The notes under the pieces: generated by a model | Told to the model about the DNA's origin: nothing | What the model saw: the letters and a program-made list of their open reading frames with translations, nothing else | Database searches by the model: none | Shown here: positions 26,037 to 35,509 of the stretch, piece by piece | How the letters are laid out: every line of letters begins with the position of its first letter | Position numbering within the stretch: the first letter of the stretch is position 1 | Translations under genes and position numbers: made by a program | From: Mycobacterium shimoidei | Lineage (GTDB): Bacteria; Actinomycetota; Actinomycetes; Mycobacteriales; Mycobacteriaceae | DNA: 64,000 nucleotides | Assembly (NCBI GenBank): GCA_002101905.1 | Contig: LQPU01000019.1 | Span: forward strand, 1-64,000 | Direction: 5' to 3'

Positions 26037-27218
26037 TCATCGATGCCCCGCGGGGGCGTCACGCAACACCGCCAACCGCCTAATGGCCTCGTCGAGGGTG
26101 TCGTCGCGCTTGGCAAAAGTGAACCGCACCAGGTGATTCCACAGTTCACCGGCAGCCGGATCGCAAAAGGCCGACATCGGGATAGCGGCTACCCCCACGC
26201 GCTCGGGCAGCGCCGCGCAGAATGCGGTGCTGTCGTCATAGCCCAGCGGACGCGGATCGGCGCACAAAAAGTAGGTGCCCGCACTGTCGTGCACCTCGAA
26301 GCCGATGTCGGTCAATCCGGCGGCGAGCCGGTCGCGACGGTGCTGCAGCGAGGTGCGCAGCGCGGCCACCCAGGCCTCCTCGGTGTCCAATGCCCGCGCC
26401 ACCGCCGGCTGCAGCGGCGCACCGCCGACATAACTCAAGTACTGCTTGGCCGCCCGCAACCCGGCGATGAGATCGCTTGGGCCACAAGCCCATCCGATCT
26501 TCCATCCGGTGCAGTTGAACATCTTCGCCGCACTGGAGATGGTGATCGTGCGTTCGGCCATGCCGTCGAAGGCTGCCAGCGGGAGGTGCCGGTGCTGGTC
26601 GAAGACCAGGTGCTCGTAGACCTCGTCGGTGATGGCCAGCAGGTCTGCCGTCACGGCGATCTCGGCGACGGCCTCGAGTTCGTCCTCGCGCAGCACCATG
26701 CCGGTCGGATTGTGCGGCGAGTTGACGATCAGCGCCTTGGTGTTCGGCGTCACCGCCCGGCGCAGAGCGTCGGCGTCGAGGGCGAAGCCGCGGCCGTCGG
26801 GCACCAGCGGCACCACGACACGCTGGGCGCCGGCCATCGCCACCACCGGCGAGTAGGAGTCGTAGAACGGCTGGATCAGGATCACTTCCGAGCCCGGTTC
26901 GACCAGGCCGAGCACCGCCGCCGCGATCGCCTCGGTGGCCCCGACCGTCACCAGCACCTCGGTGTCCGGGTCGTAGTCGATGCCGTAATGGCGCTTGCGA
27001 TGCGCGGCGATGGCATGCCGCAGCGGTGCGATGCCGATGCCCGGCGGGTATTGGTTCATGCCCTCGCCGATCGCGTCCTGCGCGGCCTGCAGCATTGTCG
27101 GCGGCCCGTCCTCGTCGGGAAAGCCCTGCCCGAGGTTCACCGCACCGATCCGTGCGGCCAGCGCCGACATCTCGGCGAAGACCGTGGTGGCGTAGGGGCG
27201 CAGCCGCGACACCGTCAT
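26037..27218 (-). CDS. dapC: Class I aminotransferase, N-succinyldiaminopimelate aminotransferase DapC type
   Basis: 393 residues, fold-type I PLP enzyme. The cofactor lysine lies in SSAAKMFNCTGWKIG, the phosphate-binding region is GATEAIAAAVLGL, NSPHNPTG binds the ring, and the carboxylate-binding arginine is in LVRFTFAKRDD. Syntenic with Rv0858c (dapC), the lysine and diaminopimelate pathway aminotransferase; kynurenine aminotransferase-like activity is the main alternative for this subfamily. The ATG at 27218 stands 8 bases after a TAGGCT hexamer. Divergent from fadA across 109 bases. Confidence 0.9.
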   Translation of the reverse strand: MTVSRLRPYATTVFAEMSALAARIGAVNLGQGFPDEDGPPTMLQAAQDAIGEGMNQYPPGIGIAPLRHAIAAHRKRHYGIDYDPDTEVLVTVGATEAIAAAVLGLVEPGSEVILIQPFYDSYSPVVAMAGAQRVVVPLVPDGRGFALDADALRRAVTPNTKALIVNSPHNPTGMVLREDELEAVAEIAVTADLLAITDEVYEHLVFDQHRHLPLAAFDGMAERTITISSAAKMFNCTGWKIGWACGPSDLIAGLRAAKQYLSYVGGAPLQPAVARALDTEEAWVAALRTSLQHRRDRLAAGLTDIGFEVHDSAGTYFLCADPRPLGYDDSTAFCAALPERVGVAAIPMSAFCDPAAGELWNHLVRFTFAKRDDTLDEAIRRLAVLRDAPAGHR

Positions 27219-27226
27219 GTTGATCG

Positions 27227-27232
27227 AGCCTA
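27227..27232 (-). promoter_or_regulatory. -10 element of a leaderless promoter (dapC)
   Basis: Minus-strand TAGGCT, 8 bases, then the ATG at 27218. Confidence 0.4.
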
Positions 27233-27327
27233 AAGCGCCCAGCGCGGGTGCAGCCTCCCAACCAACAGGTTGATCGGCCTGCTGTTAGGGTGGCGGCATA
27301 CCTATCCGATCGATAGAGGAATCTGCC

Positions 27328-28539
27328 ATGTCCGAAGAAGCCTTCGTTTACGAGGCCATCCGCACGCCGCGGGGCAAGCAGCGCAACGGGTCGCTGCACG
27401 AGGTCAAGCCGCTCAACCTGGTCGTCGGCCTGATCGACGAACTGCGCAACCGCTTCCCCGACCTCGATGAGCACCTGATCAGCGACGTCATCTTGGGCGT
27501 GGTGTCGCCGGTCGGCGACCAGGGCGGCGACATCGCCCGGGCCGCGGTGCTGGCCGCGGGCCTGCCCGACACCACCGGCGGTGTACAGCTCAACCGGTTC
27601 TGCGCGTCCGGCCTGGAGGCGGTCAACACCGCCGCGCAGAAGGTGCGCTCGGGGTGGGACGACCTGGTGCTGGCCGGCGGCGTGGAGTCGATGAGCCGGG
27701 TGCCGATGGGCTCCGACGGCGGCGCGATGGCGCTGGACCCGGTTACCAACTACGACCTCGGCTTCGTGCCGCAGGGCATCGGCGCCGACCTCATCGCCAC
27801 CATCGAGGGCTTCTCGCGTGAGGACGTCGACGCCTACGCGCTGCGCAGCCAGCAGAGAGCCGCGGCGGCGTGGTCGGGCGGCTACTTCGCCAAGTCGGTG
27901 GTGCCGGTCCGCGACCAAAACGGCCTGCTGATCCTCGACCACGACGAGCACATGCGGCCCGACACCACGATGGAGGGCCTGGCCCAGCTCAAGCCCGCCT
28001 TCGAAGGTATCGCCGCGCTGGGCGGATTCGACGACGTGGCGCTGCAGAAGTACCACTGGGTGGAGAAGATCAACCACGTGCACACCGGCGGCAACAGCTC
28101 CGGGATCGTCGACGGGGCCGCGCTGGTGCTGGTGGGCAGTGAGAAGGCCGGCGAATCGCAGGGTTTGACGCCGCGCGCCCGCATCGTGGCGACCGCCACC
28201 AGCGGCGCCGAGCCGACGATCATGCTGACCGGCCCAACCCCGGCCACCCGCAAGGTGCTCGACCGGGCGGGACTGACCGTCGACGACATCGACCTGTTCG
28301 AGCTCAACGAGGCGTTCGCGTCGGTGGTGCTGAAGTTCCAGAAGGACTTGAACATTCCCGACGAGAAGCTCAACGTCAACGGCGGCGCGATCGCGATGGG
28401 TCACCCGCTGGGTGCCACCGGCGCAATGATCCTCGGCACCATGGTCGACGAGCTGGAGCGCCGTAATGCGCGGCGCGCGTTGGTCACCCTGTGCATCGGC
28501 GGCGGCATGGGTGTCGCCACCATCATCGAGCGAGTCTGA
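27328..28539 (+). CDS. fadA: Acetyl-CoA acyltransferase (3-ketoacyl-CoA thiolase), beta subunit of the trifunctional complex
   Basis: 403-residue thiolase. Nucleophilic Cys92 is in [10 protein letters not shown], the histidine motif is [18 protein letters not shown], and the acid-base cysteine lies in TLCIGGGMG near the C-terminus. It cleaves 3-ketoacyl-CoA to acetyl-CoA and a shortened acyl-CoA. Together with fadB 7 bases downstream it forms the alpha2beta2 trifunctional enzyme known from M. tuberculosis Rv0859-Rv0860. A small palindrome, CTATC-N5-GATAG (27302 to 27316), lies just before the start and may be a regulator site. Confidence 0.95.
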   Translation: MSEEAFVYEAIRTPRGKQRNGSLHEVKPLNLVVGLIDELRNRFPDLDEHLISDVILGVVSPVGDQGGDIARAAVLAAGLPDTTGGVQLNRFCASGLEAVNTAAQKVRSGWDDLVLAGGVESMSRVPMGSDGGAMALDPVTNYDLGFVPQGIGADLIATIEGFSREDVDAYALRSQQRAAAAWSGGYFAKSVVPVRDQNGLLILDHDEHMRPDTTMEGLAQLKPAFEGIAALGGFDDVALQKYHWVEKINHVHTGGNSSGIVDGAALVLVGSEKAGESQGLTPRARIVATATSGAEPTIMLTGPTPATRKVLDRAGLTVDDIDLFELNEAFASVVLKFQKDLNIPDEKLNVNGGAIAMGHPLGATGAMILGTMVDELERRNARRALVTLCIGGGMGVATIIERV

Positions 28540-28546
28540 GGGAAGC

Positions 28547-30694
28547 ATGGCAGAGAACACCATCAAGTGGGACAAAGACGCCGACGGCATCGTCACGCTG
28601 ACGCTGGACGACCCGTCCGGGTCGGCCAACGTAATGAACGAGGCGTACATCGAGTCGATGGGAAAGGCCGTCGAACGCCTTGTCGCCGAGAAGGATTCGA
28701 TCACCGGAGTGGTGATCACCAGCGCCAAGAAGACCTTCTTCGCCGGCGGTGACCTCAACAGCATGATCAAGCTGGGGCCGGAAGACGCCGGGCAGGCTTT
28801 CGACACGGTCGAGCGGATCAAAAAGCATCTGCGCACCCTGGAGACGTTCGGCAAGCCGGTGGTCGCCGCGATCAACGGGGCGGCGCTCGGCGGCGGCCTG
28901 GAGATCGCGCTGGCCTGTCACCACCGGATCGCCGCCGACGTGAAGGGCAGCCAGATCGGCGTGCCGGAGGTGACGCTGGGCCTGCTGCCCGGAGGCGGCG
29001 GGGTCACCCGCACCGTGCGGATGCTCGGCATCCAAAACGCGTTCGTCACAGTGCTTTCGCAGGGCACCCGGTTCAAGCCGGCCAAGGCCAAACAGATCGG
29101 CCTGATCGACGAGGTGCTGCCCACGGTCGAGGAGTTGGTGCCCGCGGCGAAGGCGTGGATCAAGGCCAACCCCGACAAGCACGTGCAGCCGTGGGACCAA
29201 AAGGGCTACAAGATGCCCGGCGGCACTCCGTCGTCGCCGAGCTTGGCGGCCATCCTGCCGTCGTTCCCGTCGAACCTGCGCAAGCAGCTCAAGGGCGCAC
29301 CGATGCCCGCGCCGCGGGCCATCCTGGCCGCCGCGGTGGAGGGTGCGCAGGTCGACTTCGACACCGCCAGCCGCATCGAAAGCCGCTACTTCGCGCAACT
29401 GGTCACCGGTCAGGTCGCCAAGAACATGATCCAGGCGTTCTTCTTCGACTTGCAGCACATCAACTCCGGTGGTTCACGGCCCGACGGCATCGAGCAGACA
29501 CCGATCAAGAAGATCGGTGTGCTTGGTGCCGGCATGATGGGCGCCGGCATCGCCTACGTGTCGGCCAAAGCCGGCTTCGACGTCGTGCTCAAAGACGTCA
29601 GCCTGGAAGCCGCCCAGAAGGGCAAAAGCTACTCCGAGAAGCTGGAAGCCAAGGCGCTGGAGAAGGGCCGCACCACCGAGCAGAAATCCAAGGCGTTGCT
29701 GGACCGCATCACCCCGACCGGTGAGGCCGCCGACCTCAAGGGCGTCGACTTCGTCATCGAGGCCGTCTTCGAGAACCAGGATCTCAAACACAAGGTCTTC
29801 GCCGAAATCGAAGACATCGTCGAGCCCAACGCGATCCTGGGATCCAACACCTCGACGCTGCCGATCACCGGTCTGGCGACCGGTGTCAAGCGCCAGGAGG
29901 ATTTCATCGGGATCCACTTCTTCTCACCGGTCGACAAGATGCCGCTGGTCGAGATCATCAAGGGCGAGAAGACATCTGACGAGGCGCTGGCTCGGGTGTT
30001 CGACTACACCCAGGCCATCGGCAAGACCCCGATCGTGGTCAACGACAGCCGCGGCTTCTACACCAGCCGGGTGATCGGCACGTTCATCAACGAGGCGATC
30101 GCGATGCTCGGTGAAGGCGTGGAGCCGGCCAGCATCGAGCAGGCCGGCTCGCAGGCCGGTTACCCCGCACCGCCGCTGCAGCTCTCCGACGAGCTCAACC
30201 TGGAGCTGATGCACAAGATCGCGGTCGCCACCCGCAAGGGTGTCGAAGACGCCGGCGGCACCTACCAGCCGCACCCGGCCGAAGCCGTCGTCGAGAAGAT
30301 GCTCGAGCTCGGTCGGCCCGGCCGGCTGAAGGGCGCCGGGTTCTACGAGTACGCCGACGGCAAGCGTGTTGGTCTGTGGCCGGGCCTGCGAGAGACGTTC
30401 AAGTCGGGCTCGTCGCAGCTGCCGCTGCAGGACATGATCGACCGGATGTTGTTCGCCGAGTCGCTGGAGACGCAGAAATGTCTCGACGAGGGTGTGATCA
30501 CGTCGACGGCCGACGCCAACATCGGATCGATCATGGGCATCGGGTTCCCACCGTGGACCGGCGGCACCGCGCAGTTCATCGTCGGCTACCAGGGTGCACA
30601 CGGCACGGGTAAGCAGGCTTTCATCGCCCGCGCCCGTGAACTGGCCGCCAAGTACGGCGACCGGTTCCTGCCGCCGGATTCGCTCACCTCGTAG
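28547..30694 (+). CDS. fadB: Fatty-acid beta-oxidation multifunctional enzyme, alpha subunit
   Basis: 715 residues. The N-terminal crotonase domain (about 1 to 310, FAGGDLNSM and [20 protein letters not shown]) hydrates enoyl-CoA. The 3-hydroxyacyl-CoA dehydrogenase Rossmann domain starts at about 322 ([20 protein letters not shown]) and contains [14 protein letters not shown], followed by two C-terminal helical dimerisation domains. The ATG at 28547 follows GAGGGAAG. It works with fadA as the trifunctional complex at the cytoplasmic membrane or cytosol. Length matches Rv0860 (about 720). Confidence 0.95.
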   Translation: MAENTIKWDKDADGIVTLTLDDPSGSANVMNEAYIESMGKAVERLVAEKDSITGVVITSAKKTFFAGGDLNSMIKLGPEDAGQAFDTVERIKKHLRTLETFGKPVVAAINGAALGGGLEIALACHHRIAADVKGSQIGVPEVTLGLLPGGGGVTRTVRMLGIQNAFVTVLSQGTRFKPAKAKQIGLIDEVLPTVEELVPAAKAWIKANPDKHVQPWDQKGYKMPGGTPSSPSLAAILPSFPSNLRKQLKGAPMPAPRAILAAAVEGAQVDFDTASRIESRYFAQLVTGQVAKNMIQAFFFDLQHINSGGSRPDGIEQTPIKKIGVLGAGMMGAGIAYVSAKAGFDVVLKDVSLEAAQKGKSYSEKLEAKALEKGRTTEQKSKALLDRITPTGEAADLKGVDFVIEAVFENQDLKHKVFAEIEDIVEPNAILGSNTSTLPITGLATGVKRQEDFIGIHFFSPVDKMPLVEIIKGEKTSDEALARVFDYTQAIGKTPIVVNDSRGFYTSRVIGTFINEAIAMLGEGVEPASIEQAGSQAGYPAPPLQLSDELNLELMHKIAVATRKGVEDAGGTYQPHPAEAVVEKMLELGRPGRLKGAGFYEYADGKRVGLWPGLRETFKSGSSQLPLQDMIDRMLFAESLETQKCLDEGVITSTADANIGSIMGIGFPPWTGGTAQFIVGYQGAHGTGKQAFIARARELAAKYGDRFLPPDSLTS

Positions 30695-30720
30695 CGCTGG
30701 GTACTACCGGCGTCGCGCTA
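30692..30720. terminator. Possible bidirectional terminator between fadB and methyltransferase gene
   Basis: TAGCGC (30692 to 30697) and GCGCTA (30715 to 30720) form a 6-base stem around a 17-base loop between two convergent genes. It includes the fadB stop codon. No T tract follows, so it is a weak call. Confidence 0.3.
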
Positions 30721-31312
30721 AAACGTAGCTGCGGGCCACGAACCGTGCGGCGAACTTGTTCTGCGCTGTCCACCGCGGTTCGTCCGTGGCCGACAGCAGC
30801 GTCCAGTCTGCGCTGAATCGGCGCTCGATCTCCGCTTGTTCAACGCCGGCTGGTCCCAAACGGCCAGCGGGTTTGAACGCGACCATGAACAGCCGTGCTT
30901 CCGGGGCGGCGACCGCGCTGACCTCCTGCACGTACAGATCGCGATCGTGATCGCTCATGCCATGGAAGCAGCCGTTGTCCACGATCAGCCCGAAACCCGG
31001 GGTGATCCCGTACTGGCGCAAATGCGTGACGTCCGCCTGGACGAAATCGACCGTTACGCCGGCGGAGTCGGCCTTCGCGCGGGCCTTCTCGAGCGCCTTC
31101 GGCACGAAATCCACTCCGGTGACCTGCCATCCGTGTTGAGCCAGGTAGATCGACGCGTCTCCGGTGCCGCACCCGAGATCAAGGGCCGAGCCAGGTGGCA
31201 GCGGGTCGCTTCCCTCGACGAGCTCACGCAGCACCGGCGACTGCGGGTGGCCGTCCCACGGTGTGAATCCCAGCCGGTAGAAGACCCGAAACAACCGATG
31301 TCGAGAAGCCAT
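30704..31312 (-). CDS. Class I SAM-dependent methyltransferase
   Basis: 202 residues. Motif I is SALDLGCGTGDASIYLA (about residues 42 to 58), the acidic residue binding the ribose is in VTGVDFVPKAL, and the QADVTHL region follows. Small-molecule methyltransferase of the TehB or methyltransferase-11/25 type; the substrate is not evident. It may have its own promoter: TAACGT lies 6 bases before the ATG at 31312. It is the first gene of a 6-kb block placed between fadB and the XPB helicase. Confidence 0.87.
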   Translation of the reverse strand: MASRHRLFRVFYRLGFTPWDGHPQSPVLRELVEGSDPLPPGSALDLGCGTGDASIYLAQHGWQVTGVDFVPKALEKARAKADSAGVTVDFVQADVTHLRQYGITPGFGLIVDNGCFHGMSDHDRDLYVQEVSAVAAPEARLFMVAFKPAGRLGPAGVEQAEIERRFSADWTLLSATDEPRWTAQNKFAARFVARSYVLARRR

Positions 31313-31318
31313 GACCTC

Positions 31319-31324
31319 ACGTTA
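31319..31324 (-). promoter_or_regulatory. Possible -10 element (methyltransferase)
   Basis: Minus-strand TAACGT, 6 bases, then the ATG at 31312. It overlaps the stop of the upstream LLM gene. GAGGT directly before the ATG could instead act as a ribosome binding site. Confidence 0.3.
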
Positions 31325-32191
31325 GACGCGGTTGTGAACCGCGGCGAGCCGACGCCACTGCTGGCGGGGAAATGTCTTCGGATCGGCGAGCAGCACCTGC
31401 ACGCACACATGATCGGCGCCGGCCGCATGGTGTTCGTTGACTCTGCGCATGACGGTCTGTTCGTCTCCCCACGCGATGATCGCGTCGAAAAGACGGTTGC
31501 TGACTTGTGTCAGATCGTCGGGGGAGAATCCGATGCGCAGCAGGTTATTGGCGTAATTGGGCAGGGCCAAATATGAGCGCAGCCAATCGGTTCCTATGGC
31601 GCGGGCCTCGTCGGCGCTCTCGCACAGGATCACCGTCTGCTCCGGCAGCAGCAACGGGCCTTCGCCTAACGCCTCGCGGGCAGTGGCGGTGTGGTCAGGA
31701 GTGGTCAGGTAGGGGTGAGCTCCCCGGGTGCGACTGGCCGCCAAGGCCAGCATCTTGGGCCCCAGCGCGGCCAGCACTCGATTCTCGGCGGGCACCGGTT
31801 GTTCTGCGGCATCGAGGCCGTCGAGAAACGATGCCGTCGTTGCCAGCGGTTTTCGGTATCGGCCCGGTTCGGCGGCGTCGATCAACGGTGCGTGACTGAC
31901 CCCGATTCCGAGCAGGAAGCGCTCGCCATGAGCGGCGGTCAGCGCCGCATAGGAGGCCGCGACCTCGGCTGCCGAGTGCATCCACAGATTCAGGATCCCG
32001 GTCGCGATCGTGGTCCGCTTGGTTGCCGCCAGCAGCCGGTCCACCCGATCCAGCACCGGCTTCCCCCCGACATCGGGGATCCACAATGCGGTAAAACCGA
32101 GTTCTTCCAATTCGGCTGCGGCTTCGGCAGATTCGGCCGAGTCACCGTAGCGAAGCTGACTACTCCAGATTCCGACCCCGGAAAGATCCAT
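31322..32191 (-). CDS. LLM class F420-dependent oxidoreductase (TIGR03620-like)
   Basis: 289 residues, luciferase-like TIM barrel. Family features are the opening VGIWSSQLRYGDSAESAEAA, LWIPDVGG, ATGILNLWMHSAAEVA and ERFLLGIGVSHAPL. The last matches the glycine-rich cofactor region of the mycobacterial F420-dependent subgroup. It likely uses reduced F420 (or FMN) to reduce or oxidise a small substrate. Starts 3 bases after the FAD monooxygenase stop, so both belong to the operon controlled from the operator at 33419. Confidence 0.87.
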   Translation of the reverse strand: MDLSGVGIWSSQLRYGDSAESAEAAAELEELGFTALWIPDVGGKPVLDRVDRLLAATKRTTIATGILNLWMHSAAEVAASYAALTAAHGERFLLGIGVSHAPLIDAAEPGRYRKPLATTASFLDGLDAAEQPVPAENRVLAALGPKMLALAASRTRGAHPYLTTPDHTATAREALGEGPLLLPEQTVILCESADEARAIGTDWLRSYLALPNYANNLLRIGFSPDDLTQVSNRLFDAIIAWGDEQTVMRRVNEHHAAGADHVCVQVLLADPKTFPRQQWRRLAAVHNRV

Positions 32192-32194
32192 GCG

Positions 32195-33406
32195 TCAATG
32201 CTGCCAAACGCCGGCGTCGTAATCGGGCACGGGTATCGAGTCGTGCATGCGCACGCCGTTGGTGTTGAGCTTGGCGAGAGCGCGAGTGAGTGGTGCGGGC
32301 AGCACGGAGATCAGTTGCGCACCGCGAGTCACCGCCCACAGCGCGGCCCGGGACCCGGGTACGACGGTCTTTGCGGCGCGCCGCGCAAAGGCGCGGCTGC
32401 GTCGCACCGGTTCGCGCATCTGATGTTCGTAGGCGGCAAACGCTTCTACGTGATCGCCGTCGGCGCGGGCCAGTTCTGAAGCCAAGATGTAAGCGCCGAT
32501 CACCGCGAGGCTGGTGCTGCCGCCGACCGCGGGGCCTGGGCAGTAGCCGGCATCGCCGACAAGTGTCACCCGCCCACGTGACCACCTGTCAAGCAGCAGC
32601 TGGGTGATCGAGTCGAAGTAGAACGCCGGGGTGGTGTCGAGTTGCTCGAGCCAGCCGTCCACCCGTGGGTTCATTTTCGCGAATGCATCCCGCAGTAAGT
32701 CCTTCTGGCACGGCACATCCCGGTGGTGATATTCCAGTTGCGGGCTGTGGAACAAAAACACCGCGCGCGCGTCGTCCAGGTGTCGTGCACTGTAGATCGC
32801 GGCGATGCGGCCGATCTCGCCGTATCCGGCCATCTCACCTTCGGGCGCCGCCGTTTTCGGCATGGACATCACCGCAAGATGGCCCCCGAGGTAGCTGGTG
32901 ACACCGGCGTCGTCACCGAAGACCAGTTGCCGAACATTGGAGTGCAGCCCGTCGGCGCCGACCACGACATCGAACGTCCGGGGTGCGGCGTGTTCGAAGG
33001 TCACGTCCCCGTCGGGGGAGATGGCGGTGATCGAATCGCCGAAGAGGTACTCGACATCGTTGCGGCCGGCGTCGTAGTAGATCTCACTGAGGTCGTCGCG
33101 CATGATCTCCACGTGCCGGTCGGAGGCGGCGCTGTAGACCTTGGTCAGGTCGACCCGGATGGGCCGGTCCGCGCCCTTGCGGTAGATGGCCAACCGGTTC
33201 GTCCCGGTGGCCCGGTCCTCCACGCGGGGCAGCACGCCCATCCGGGACGTGATTTCCATTGCCGGCCGGAACAAGTCGACGGCGTGCCCACCGGTCTTGC
33301 GCAAGGCGGGTGCGCGTTCGACGACGGTGACGTCGAATCGGTAGCGAGCCAGCCAATACGCCAGGACCGGTCCGGCGATGCTCGCGCCTGAGATCAATAC
33401 CCGCAT
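32195..33406 (-). CDS. FAD-dependent aromatic-ring-type monooxygenase
   Basis: 403 residues, p-hydroxybenzoate hydroxylase fold. FAD-binding GxGxxG variant VLISGASIAGPVLAYWL at residues 3 to 19, the DG motif FDVVVGADGLHSNVR, and the GD motif GRVTLVGDAGYCPGP. It resembles TetX and related oxygenases that hydroxylate aromatic or drug-like substrates with NADPH and oxygen. The ATG at 33406 has AAGGAG upstream. It is divergent from a TetR gene with a large inverted repeat between them, the arrangement of an inducible detoxification or catabolic unit. Confidence 0.9.
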   Translation of the reverse strand: MRVLISGASIAGPVLAYWLARYRFDVTVVERAPALRKTGGHAVDLFRPAMEITSRMGVLPRVEDRATGTNRLAIYRKGADRPIRVDLTKVYSAASDRHVEIMRDDLSEIYYDAGRNDVEYLFGDSITAISPDGDVTFEHAAPRTFDVVVGADGLHSNVRQLVFGDDAGVTSYLGGHLAVMSMPKTAAPEGEMAGYGEIGRIAAIYSARHLDDARAVFLFHSPQLEYHHRDVPCQKDLLRDAFAKMNPRVDGWLEQLDTTPAFYFDSITQLLLDRWSRGRVTLVGDAGYCPGPAVGGSTSLAVIGAYILASELARADGDHVEAFAAYEHQMREPVRRSRAFARRAAKTVVPGSRAALWAVTRGAQLISVLPAPLTRALAKLNTNGVRMHDSIPVPDYDAGVWQH

Positions 33407-33418
33407 GCCGCGCTCCTT

Positions 33419-33466
33419 ACTTAACGATAGGTAAGCCTAGCATGACGAGCTTACCTATCGTTAAGT
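33419..33466. promoter_or_regulatory. Twin 17-base inverted repeat, TetR operator candidate
   Basis: ACTTAACGATAGGTAAG (33419 to 33435) is repeated as its exact reverse complement at 33450 to 33466, with 14 bases between. Each arm is itself nearly palindromic (CTTAAC-GATA-GGTAAG). The pair fills the 76-base gap between the divergent FAD monooxygenase and TetR genes. The right arm lies just upstream of the tetR -10 box (33471 to 33476). Confidence 0.75.
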
Positions 33467-33470
33467 CAGA

Positions 33471-33476
33471 TAAACT
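33471..33476 (+). promoter_or_regulatory. -10 element of a leaderless promoter (tetR)
   Basis: TAAACT, 6 bases, then the GTG at 33483. The operator arm ending at 33466 would place a repressor between the -35 and -10 regions. Confidence 0.5.
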
Positions 33477-33482
33477 GCCGGG

Positions 33483-34019
33483 GTGAGCAGGCCACGTTCC
33501 GACACCCGGGAACGGATTCAAGACGTCGCGCGCGAGCTGTTCGCGCAGCAGGGTGTGCAGCGCACCAGCCTGCAGGACATCGCCGACAAGCTCGGCATCA
33601 CCAAACCGGCGTTGTACTACCACTTCAGCTCTCGCGAAGAGTTGGTGCGCAGCATCGTGCAGCCGCTGATCGACGACGGCGAGCAGTTCGTCGCCGAGCA
33701 GGAGGCGAAACGCAAAGTCGACGTCAGGCAGTTGCTGGAGGGCTATTTCGATTTCCACTATCACCGCCGGCAGGACCTCGTCGTCGTGCTCGCCGAATTC
33801 GCCATACTCGAAGACCTCGGGCTGGTCGAGAAGGTGCTCGCTTGGCGCGCCCGGCTGGGCAAATTGGTGTTCGGTCCCAAGCCGACGCTGACTCAAGCCA
33901 CTCGGGCGGTCATCGCATTCGGCGGTCTGCAGGACTGCTGTCTGCAATTTCGCGATGTGCCGCGTGATGAGTTGCGTGCCGCGTCGGTCGAAGGTGCCCT
34001 CGCCGCCTTGGGTATCTGA
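33483..34019 (+). CDS. TetR/AcrR-family transcriptional regulator
   Basis: 178 residues. Helix-turn-helix domain at about residues 8 to 54 (RERIQDVARELFAQQGVQRT, DIADKLGITKPALYYHFSSR). The ligand domain includes a histidine- and aromatic-rich stretch, GYFDFHYHRRQD. It is divergent from the FAD monooxygenase and shares the twin inverted repeat with it, so autoregulation and repression of the monooxygenase-LLM operon are the likely role. The start is a GTG, probably on a leaderless transcript. Confidence 0.88.
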   Translation: MSRPRSDTRERIQDVARELFAQQGVQRTSLQDIADKLGITKPALYYHFSSREELVRSIVQPLIDDGEQFVAEQEAKRKVDVRQLLEGYFDFHYHRRQDLVVVLAEFAILEDLGLVEKVLAWRARLGKLVFGPKPTLTQATRAVIAFGGLQDCCLQFRDVPRDELRAASVEGALAALGI

Positions 34020-34020
34020 T

Positions 34021-34026
34021 TAGAGT
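34021..34026 (+). promoter_or_regulatory. -10 element of a leaderless promoter (LLM oxidoreductase)
   Basis: TAGAGT, 8 bases, then the ATG at 34035. It begins directly after the tetR stop codon. Confidence 0.4.
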
Positions 34027-34034
34027 CGCACCCT

Positions 34035-35024
34035 ATGCGCTTCGGACTTTTCATTCCACAAGGCTGGCGACTGGACCTCGTCGGAATCGAACCCGCCAAG
34101 CACTGGGCGGTGATGCGTGACCTGGCCGGATATGCCGATGCCGGAGTGTGGGATTCGTTGTGGGTCTACGACCACTTCCACACCGTTCCGATGCCCACCG
34201 GGGAGGCCACCCACGAGGCGTGGTCGTTGATGTCTGCCTACGCGGCGACGACGTCGCGAATCAAGCTCGGCCAGATGTGCACTGCGATGAGTTATCGCAA
34301 TCCGGCTTACCTTGCCAAGGTGGCGGCCACCGCGGACATCATCTCCGGCGGCCGCATCCAGATGGGTATCGGTGGTGGCTGGTACGAACATGAATGGCGC
34401 GCCTACGGTTACGGCTTTCCGTCGGTGAAGGTGCGGCTCGGGCGCCTCGATGAGGGCGTGCAGATCATGCGCGACGCCTGGCGTGACGGCAAGGTCAGTT
34501 TCACCGGTGAGCACTATCAGGTTGACGGCGCGATTGTGGCGCCGAAACCGTTGCAGGACGGCGGTATTCCATTGTGGATCGCCGGCGGGGGAGAGAAGGT
34601 GACGCTGCGGATCGCAGCCAAGTACGCCCAATACACCAATTTCACGCCGGACCCGGAAGCGTTCGCCCACAAGTCTGATGTCCTGGCCCGGCACTGCCGT
34701 GACATGGGCACCGATTTCGGCCGCATCGTTCGTTCTGTCAACGTCAATGCCGTCGTCGCCACATCCGGCCCCGAGGTCAACGACCGGGTGCAACGGGTTC
34801 GGGACCGCCTGGCGCGCCTCGTGCCCGAGTCGGCGGCGGATGCGACGATCGCGGGCACCACCGGGCCGGAGTCGGCGGTCGGCACGACCGAGCAGGTCAC
34901 CGAGCGGCTGGCGCGGCTGCGCGATCTGGGTTGCGAGTACGTCATCTGCTATTTCCCGGAGGCCGCCTATGACCGCTCCGGTATCGAACTGTTCGAACGC
35001 GAGGTGATCCCGGCGTTGGGCTAG
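34035..35024 (+). CDS. LLM class F420-dependent oxidoreductase (TIGR03560-like)
   Basis: 329 residues, luciferase-like TIM barrel. FGLFIPQGWRLD opens the barrel, DSLWVYDHFHTVP and LGQMCTAMSYRNPAYLAKVA follow, and DIISGGRIQMGIGGGWYEHE carries the conserved glycine-rich loop of F420 or FMN binding. Redox enzyme with unknown substrate. It is the second LLM protein of the block and lies between the TetR gene and the DUF35-thiolase pair. It is not closely alike to the one at 31322. Confidence 0.88.
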   Translation: MRFGLFIPQGWRLDLVGIEPAKHWAVMRDLAGYADAGVWDSLWVYDHFHTVPMPTGEATHEAWSLMSAYAATTSRIKLGQMCTAMSYRNPAYLAKVAATADIISGGRIQMGIGGGWYEHEWRAYGYGFPSVKVRLGRLDEGVQIMRDAWRDGKVSFTGEHYQVDGAIVAPKPLQDGGIPLWIAGGGEKVTLRIAAKYAQYTNFTPDPEAFAHKSDVLARHCRDMGTDFGRIVRSVNVNAVVATSGPEVNDRVQRVRDRLARLVPESAADATIAGTTGPESAVGTTEQVTERLARLRDLGCEYVICYFPEAAYDRSGIELFEREVIPALG

Positions 35025-35059
35025 GAGAATGGGGTTTCCGTTTCTGCCGAACGCTGTTG

Positions 35060-35065
35060 TACGGT
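35060..35065 (+). promoter_or_regulatory. -10 element of a leaderless promoter (DUF35 gene)
   Basis: TACGGT, 6 bases, then the ATG at 35072. It overlaps the alternative TTG start at 35057, which argues against that start. Confidence 0.45.
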
Positions 35066-35071
35066 TCGGTT

Positions 35072-35497
35072 ATGCAGAAGGCACTGGCGCCCGAGATTTC
35101 CACCTGGCCGGACGACAATCCGCAGCTGATCGGTAGTCAGTGCGGCGACTGCGATGCCACTACCTTCCCCGTGCAACAGCATTGTCCGCGGTGCAGCGGC
35201 GCCAACATGTCCGAGTTGCTGCTGCCTCGCCGCGGAACGTTGGTGGCCTGGACGACGCAGGGCTTTCCGCCGGGGCCGCCCTACGCCGGCCCGACGGGCC
35301 AGGCGTTCGTTCCGTTCGGCGTCGGCCTGGTCCAACTCGGCCTGGGTGAAGACGCGGTGATTCGCGTCGAGGGACGGCTCACCGAAAGTGATCCGGAAAA
35401 ACTGCAGTTCGGCATGGAAGTCGAACTGACCATGGTGCCGTTTACCACCGACGACGAGGGCAACGAAGTCCTGACGTTCGCCTTCGCGCCGGTGTGA
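35072..35497 (+). CDS. DUF35 OB-fold / zinc-ribbon protein (ChsH2-like)
   Basis: 141 residues. A rubredoxin-like zinc ribbon with C24, C27, C38 and C41 (CGDC and CPRC) is followed by an OB-fold domain (GTLVAWTTQGFPPGPPY to VELTMVPF). DUF35 proteins partner thiolase-like enzymes: in the sterol pathway the ChsH2 DUF35 domain binds the aldolase Ltp2. Here the next gene, 12 bases downstream, is a thiolase-like lipid-transfer protein, so a heteromeric aldolase or acyl transferase complex is likely by analogy. Confidence 0.87.
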   Translation: MQKALAPEISTWPDDNPQLIGSQCGDCDATTFPVQQHCPRCSGANMSELLLPRRGTLVAWTTQGFPPGPPYAGPTGQAFVPFGVGLVQLGLGEDAVIRVEGRLTESDPEKLQFGMEVELTMVPFTTDDEGNEVLTFAFAPV

Positions 35498-35509
35498 TTG
35501 GAGTCAAAC

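Noticed and set aside
27302..27316. CTATC-N5-GATAG before fadA as a copy of the FAD-monooxygenase operator
   Set aside because: It shares only the TACCTATC core with the twin repeat at 33419; the rest differs, so I did not treat it as the same site.
26236..28875. Long open frame of 879 codons on the minus strand
   Set aside because: It runs antisense through fadA, into fadB and across dapC. It has no family motifs in the antisense part; the open frame is a high-GC artefact.
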